Below are positions 62,101 through 64,000 of a stretch of 64,000 nucleotides of DNA, piece by piece (position 1 is the first letter of the stretch; every line of letters starts with the position of its first letter). The DNA comes from Stercorarius parasiticus. Its lineage: Eukaryota; Chordata; Aves; Charadriiformes; Stercorariidae. Location of the stretch: positions 466,684 through 530,683 of the forward strand of contig VWZL01000165.1 in the NCBI GenBank assembly GCA_013396915.1. The letters run 5' to 3'. The notes beneath the pieces were generated by a model. That model did no database searches and was not told where the DNA came from. It worked only from the letters and a program-made list of their open reading frames with translations. Position numbers and translations under genes: made by a program.

Positions 62101-63612
62101 AATTAATTTAAAACTTCAAGGACCTCTGAGTACCTGCTTGTGTATTTAGATCATGAGCATTTCTGAGTAAGCAATGAGTCTTTGTATGTGTGTACAACGC
62201 ATGACTGAATGTTGGACAGCGTGTTGTGAATACTACAGCATATAAATACAAATAATAAATTAATAGCTATACACTTAGCTCCAGACCACTATAATTACGA
62301 AGTAATCTCCCAACTGGAATTCAGATGCAATGTCAAAGTTACTAGATCCTGAGAAAATTTCCAAAGCATTATAAATGAAGAGAAGAGCTGAAATATCTCT
62401 GATTTGCACCACTCTAAAAAGTCATTATTGCTCACAGTAATGCAAGACCACATAAGTCAGAAGGAAATACAGTCACTCTGTGGGTCATCATCCTACTCTT
62501 TCTCAGGGCCATTTGGAGTCAAATTGTGAAAAAAACACAGAGAAGAGCAGCAGTGGATGTTCCTAACTCCAATACTGTGGAAAACAGAGATATTAAAGGG
62601 CAAAGGTATAATGTTGCCTTCTTTAGCAATGATATCATGTAGCTAAGAAAAGTGAGTTTGTCATAAACCTTGCTAAATGATATTGGGAAATCAGTTAGTT
62701 AATACTAATAAATTAATATTATCCTCCATAAATGTACACACCTCAGTCCTCTCTTCTGTCTCTATTTACATCCAACCACATCTATTCAATCTCACATCTC
62801 TGTTGAATTTTCAGTTCACAAAATCAATATCCTGGTAAAACACCTTCTCAATCAACAGATTCTCTAGAGAGCACTGACATTCTTTTGCTTAGTGTTCACC
62901 AGCATGAAGGCAGGGGAACCACCTGTTTATGCCTGAAACTCTGCTTTTCAAAGACTGTTGTCTTAAAATTACATCATCTCCAGTTCTTAGAAATTCTTGG
63001 AATCAAAATACTTGTAATTTCTTGCAGATTTGTTTTCCTAGTGCCAGGTATGCAATTATTTTGTCACTTCGAAGTGCAGAACATCAGTGCAGTACTTAAA
63101 AAAAAAACCAACACAACCAAGTTGGGAAGGAGAAAAAAATACGGAACAAAATCATCAGGTGTCCAGGATATTAATAAGTTGCTTATTAAAGTGCTGGTTA
63201 GCGAACAACATTCTCCGGCCAAGGACAGAAATGCAAATTGAGATACATCAGCCTTGAACAAAACTTCTCTAAGTCTTTGAATTTATTGGCCAAATACATA
63301 CATATTTTTTAAAAGACTTCTTTTTTTTAAAGTTATTGTAAAGGAATTAATTTGGAAATAATGATACCTTCCATCTGATTCTAATTTACTGTCAGAAAAA
63401 TGTCAAGGAAGGAAGGGCAGAATCTTTTAATGTTTATTTCTGCTGTTTGAAAATGCTCTAAAAAAGTCACTGTGACTCTGGTGGGGGTTCTTTGATGGAA
63501 GTTTTTATGAAGTTAATGTTGCAGAGAGATGGTCGGAAGCCCCCAACAAGCGGACTGTGGCGTGTCGAATGGTCAAACGATTCCATCTGTAGTTAGATCT
63601 GCTACTGGAAGC

Positions 63613-63636
63613 ATTTATCAACCTCAGTTGATAAAT
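63613..63636. repeat. Perfect 10-base-pair hairpin
   Basis: ATTTATCAAC (63613-63622) and GTTGATAAAT (63627-63636) are exact reverse complements around a CTCA loop. No flanking T run marks it as a transcription terminator, and none is expected in a bird. Confidence 0.9.
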
Positions 63637-64000
63637 TTGGGATCCTGCTGCTCCCACACTCTATCTGGATTTTGTCATTTACTAGAGCATCACCCTTGCT
63701 AGGTTTGGAAAGAAAAGCAAAACTATCAGCTGCTTCAGATACTCTATTCAGAAACCAGAAATAATTAAAACCCCAAAATTCTTACAACTTTCCTCAAATA
63801 CTCATATAATCTGGTTTGTTTTTTTAAGATAAGTGAGGGGGTTTTGAGTGAGGGATCCTTTGGAAACTTTACTGACAGTGTTAAGTAAACCTCACTAACT
63901 TCATTCTAAGCCCAATCCTTTTTACTAGAGGCACTCGAAGTCGAACAGCAAATGGGGGCCATCCTCCCTTGAACTTGTAAAAATCTAAATCTCAATTTTA

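Larger units (their letters stand above)
58331..64000. other. Unique AT-rich DNA, no gene seen
   Basis: No gene or young transposon recognised. Small structures are paired palindromes at 59093-59145 and a hairpin at 63613-63636. A TAATTA-rich, repeat-free block lies at 60590-60930. Frames up to 120 codons (60930-61292) have no domain. Confidence 0.5.

Noticed and set aside
1..64000. CRISPR arrays, operons, bacterial terminators, tRNA or rRNA genes
   Set aside because: The window is vertebrate nuclear DNA. No regularly spaced repeats, cloverleaf sequence or rRNA segment was seen by eye. A tRNAscan or Rfam search would be decisive.

Overview
The window looks like an AT-rich, gene-poor stretch of a bird nuclear chromosome. 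The main evidence is its repeats. There are many CR1 LINE copies with the avian 3' end (a GGTTGGACTAGATGATCTC-type block followed by ATTCTATG octamers) and a class III (ERVL-type) endogenous retrovirus whose long terminal repeat begins TGTCCTGGTTTCAGC. There are also very old amniote repeats (MIR-like SINEs and an ancient CR1 lineage). I found no host protein-coding gene or exon that can be supported. Open frames are short, lack recognisable domains, and are either chance frames, GC-driven frames or pieces of retroelements. The longest apparent frames (about 43.1-44.3 kb) run through an assembly gap and are artefacts.

Layout. 1-4.57 kb: unique AT-rich DNA with one short CR1 tail. 4.57-5.93 kb: two CR1 copies facing each other tail to tail. 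5.9-13 kb: unique DNA with a MIR copy, another SINE-like relic and a GC-rich, CpG-poor block (8.94-9.42 kb). 13-30.7 kb: an ancient CR1 relic, a second MIR copy, two younger CR1 tails (21.5 and 25.4 kb) and a CA microsatellite. 30.7-31.1 kb: a CR1 copy that still reads as the carboxyl end of ORF2. 31-41 kb: unique DNA. 41.26-44.85 kb: an ERVL provirus remnant on the minus strand (3' LTR plus broken pol), split by a plus-strand CR1 that itself contains a 966-base run of N. 44.85-45.64 kb: LTR-like sequence of a different family. 45.6-64 kb: unique DNA with a pyrimidine-rich tract, an old SINE-like relic, a CR1 copy at 49.7-50.1 kb directly beside an isolated CpG island (50.18-50.64 kb), and another ancient CR1 relic at 58.1 kb.

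No pathway, operon, CRISPR array or previously undescribed gene system is visible. The most informative features are the nested retroelement, which has lost the integrase core of its host provirus; the isolated CpG island with a G-quadruplex-prone core; the facing CR1 pair; several compact perfect hairpins; and AT-rich, repeat-free blocks rich in homeodomain-type sites that might be conserved regulatory DNA. That last idea needs cross-species alignment to test.
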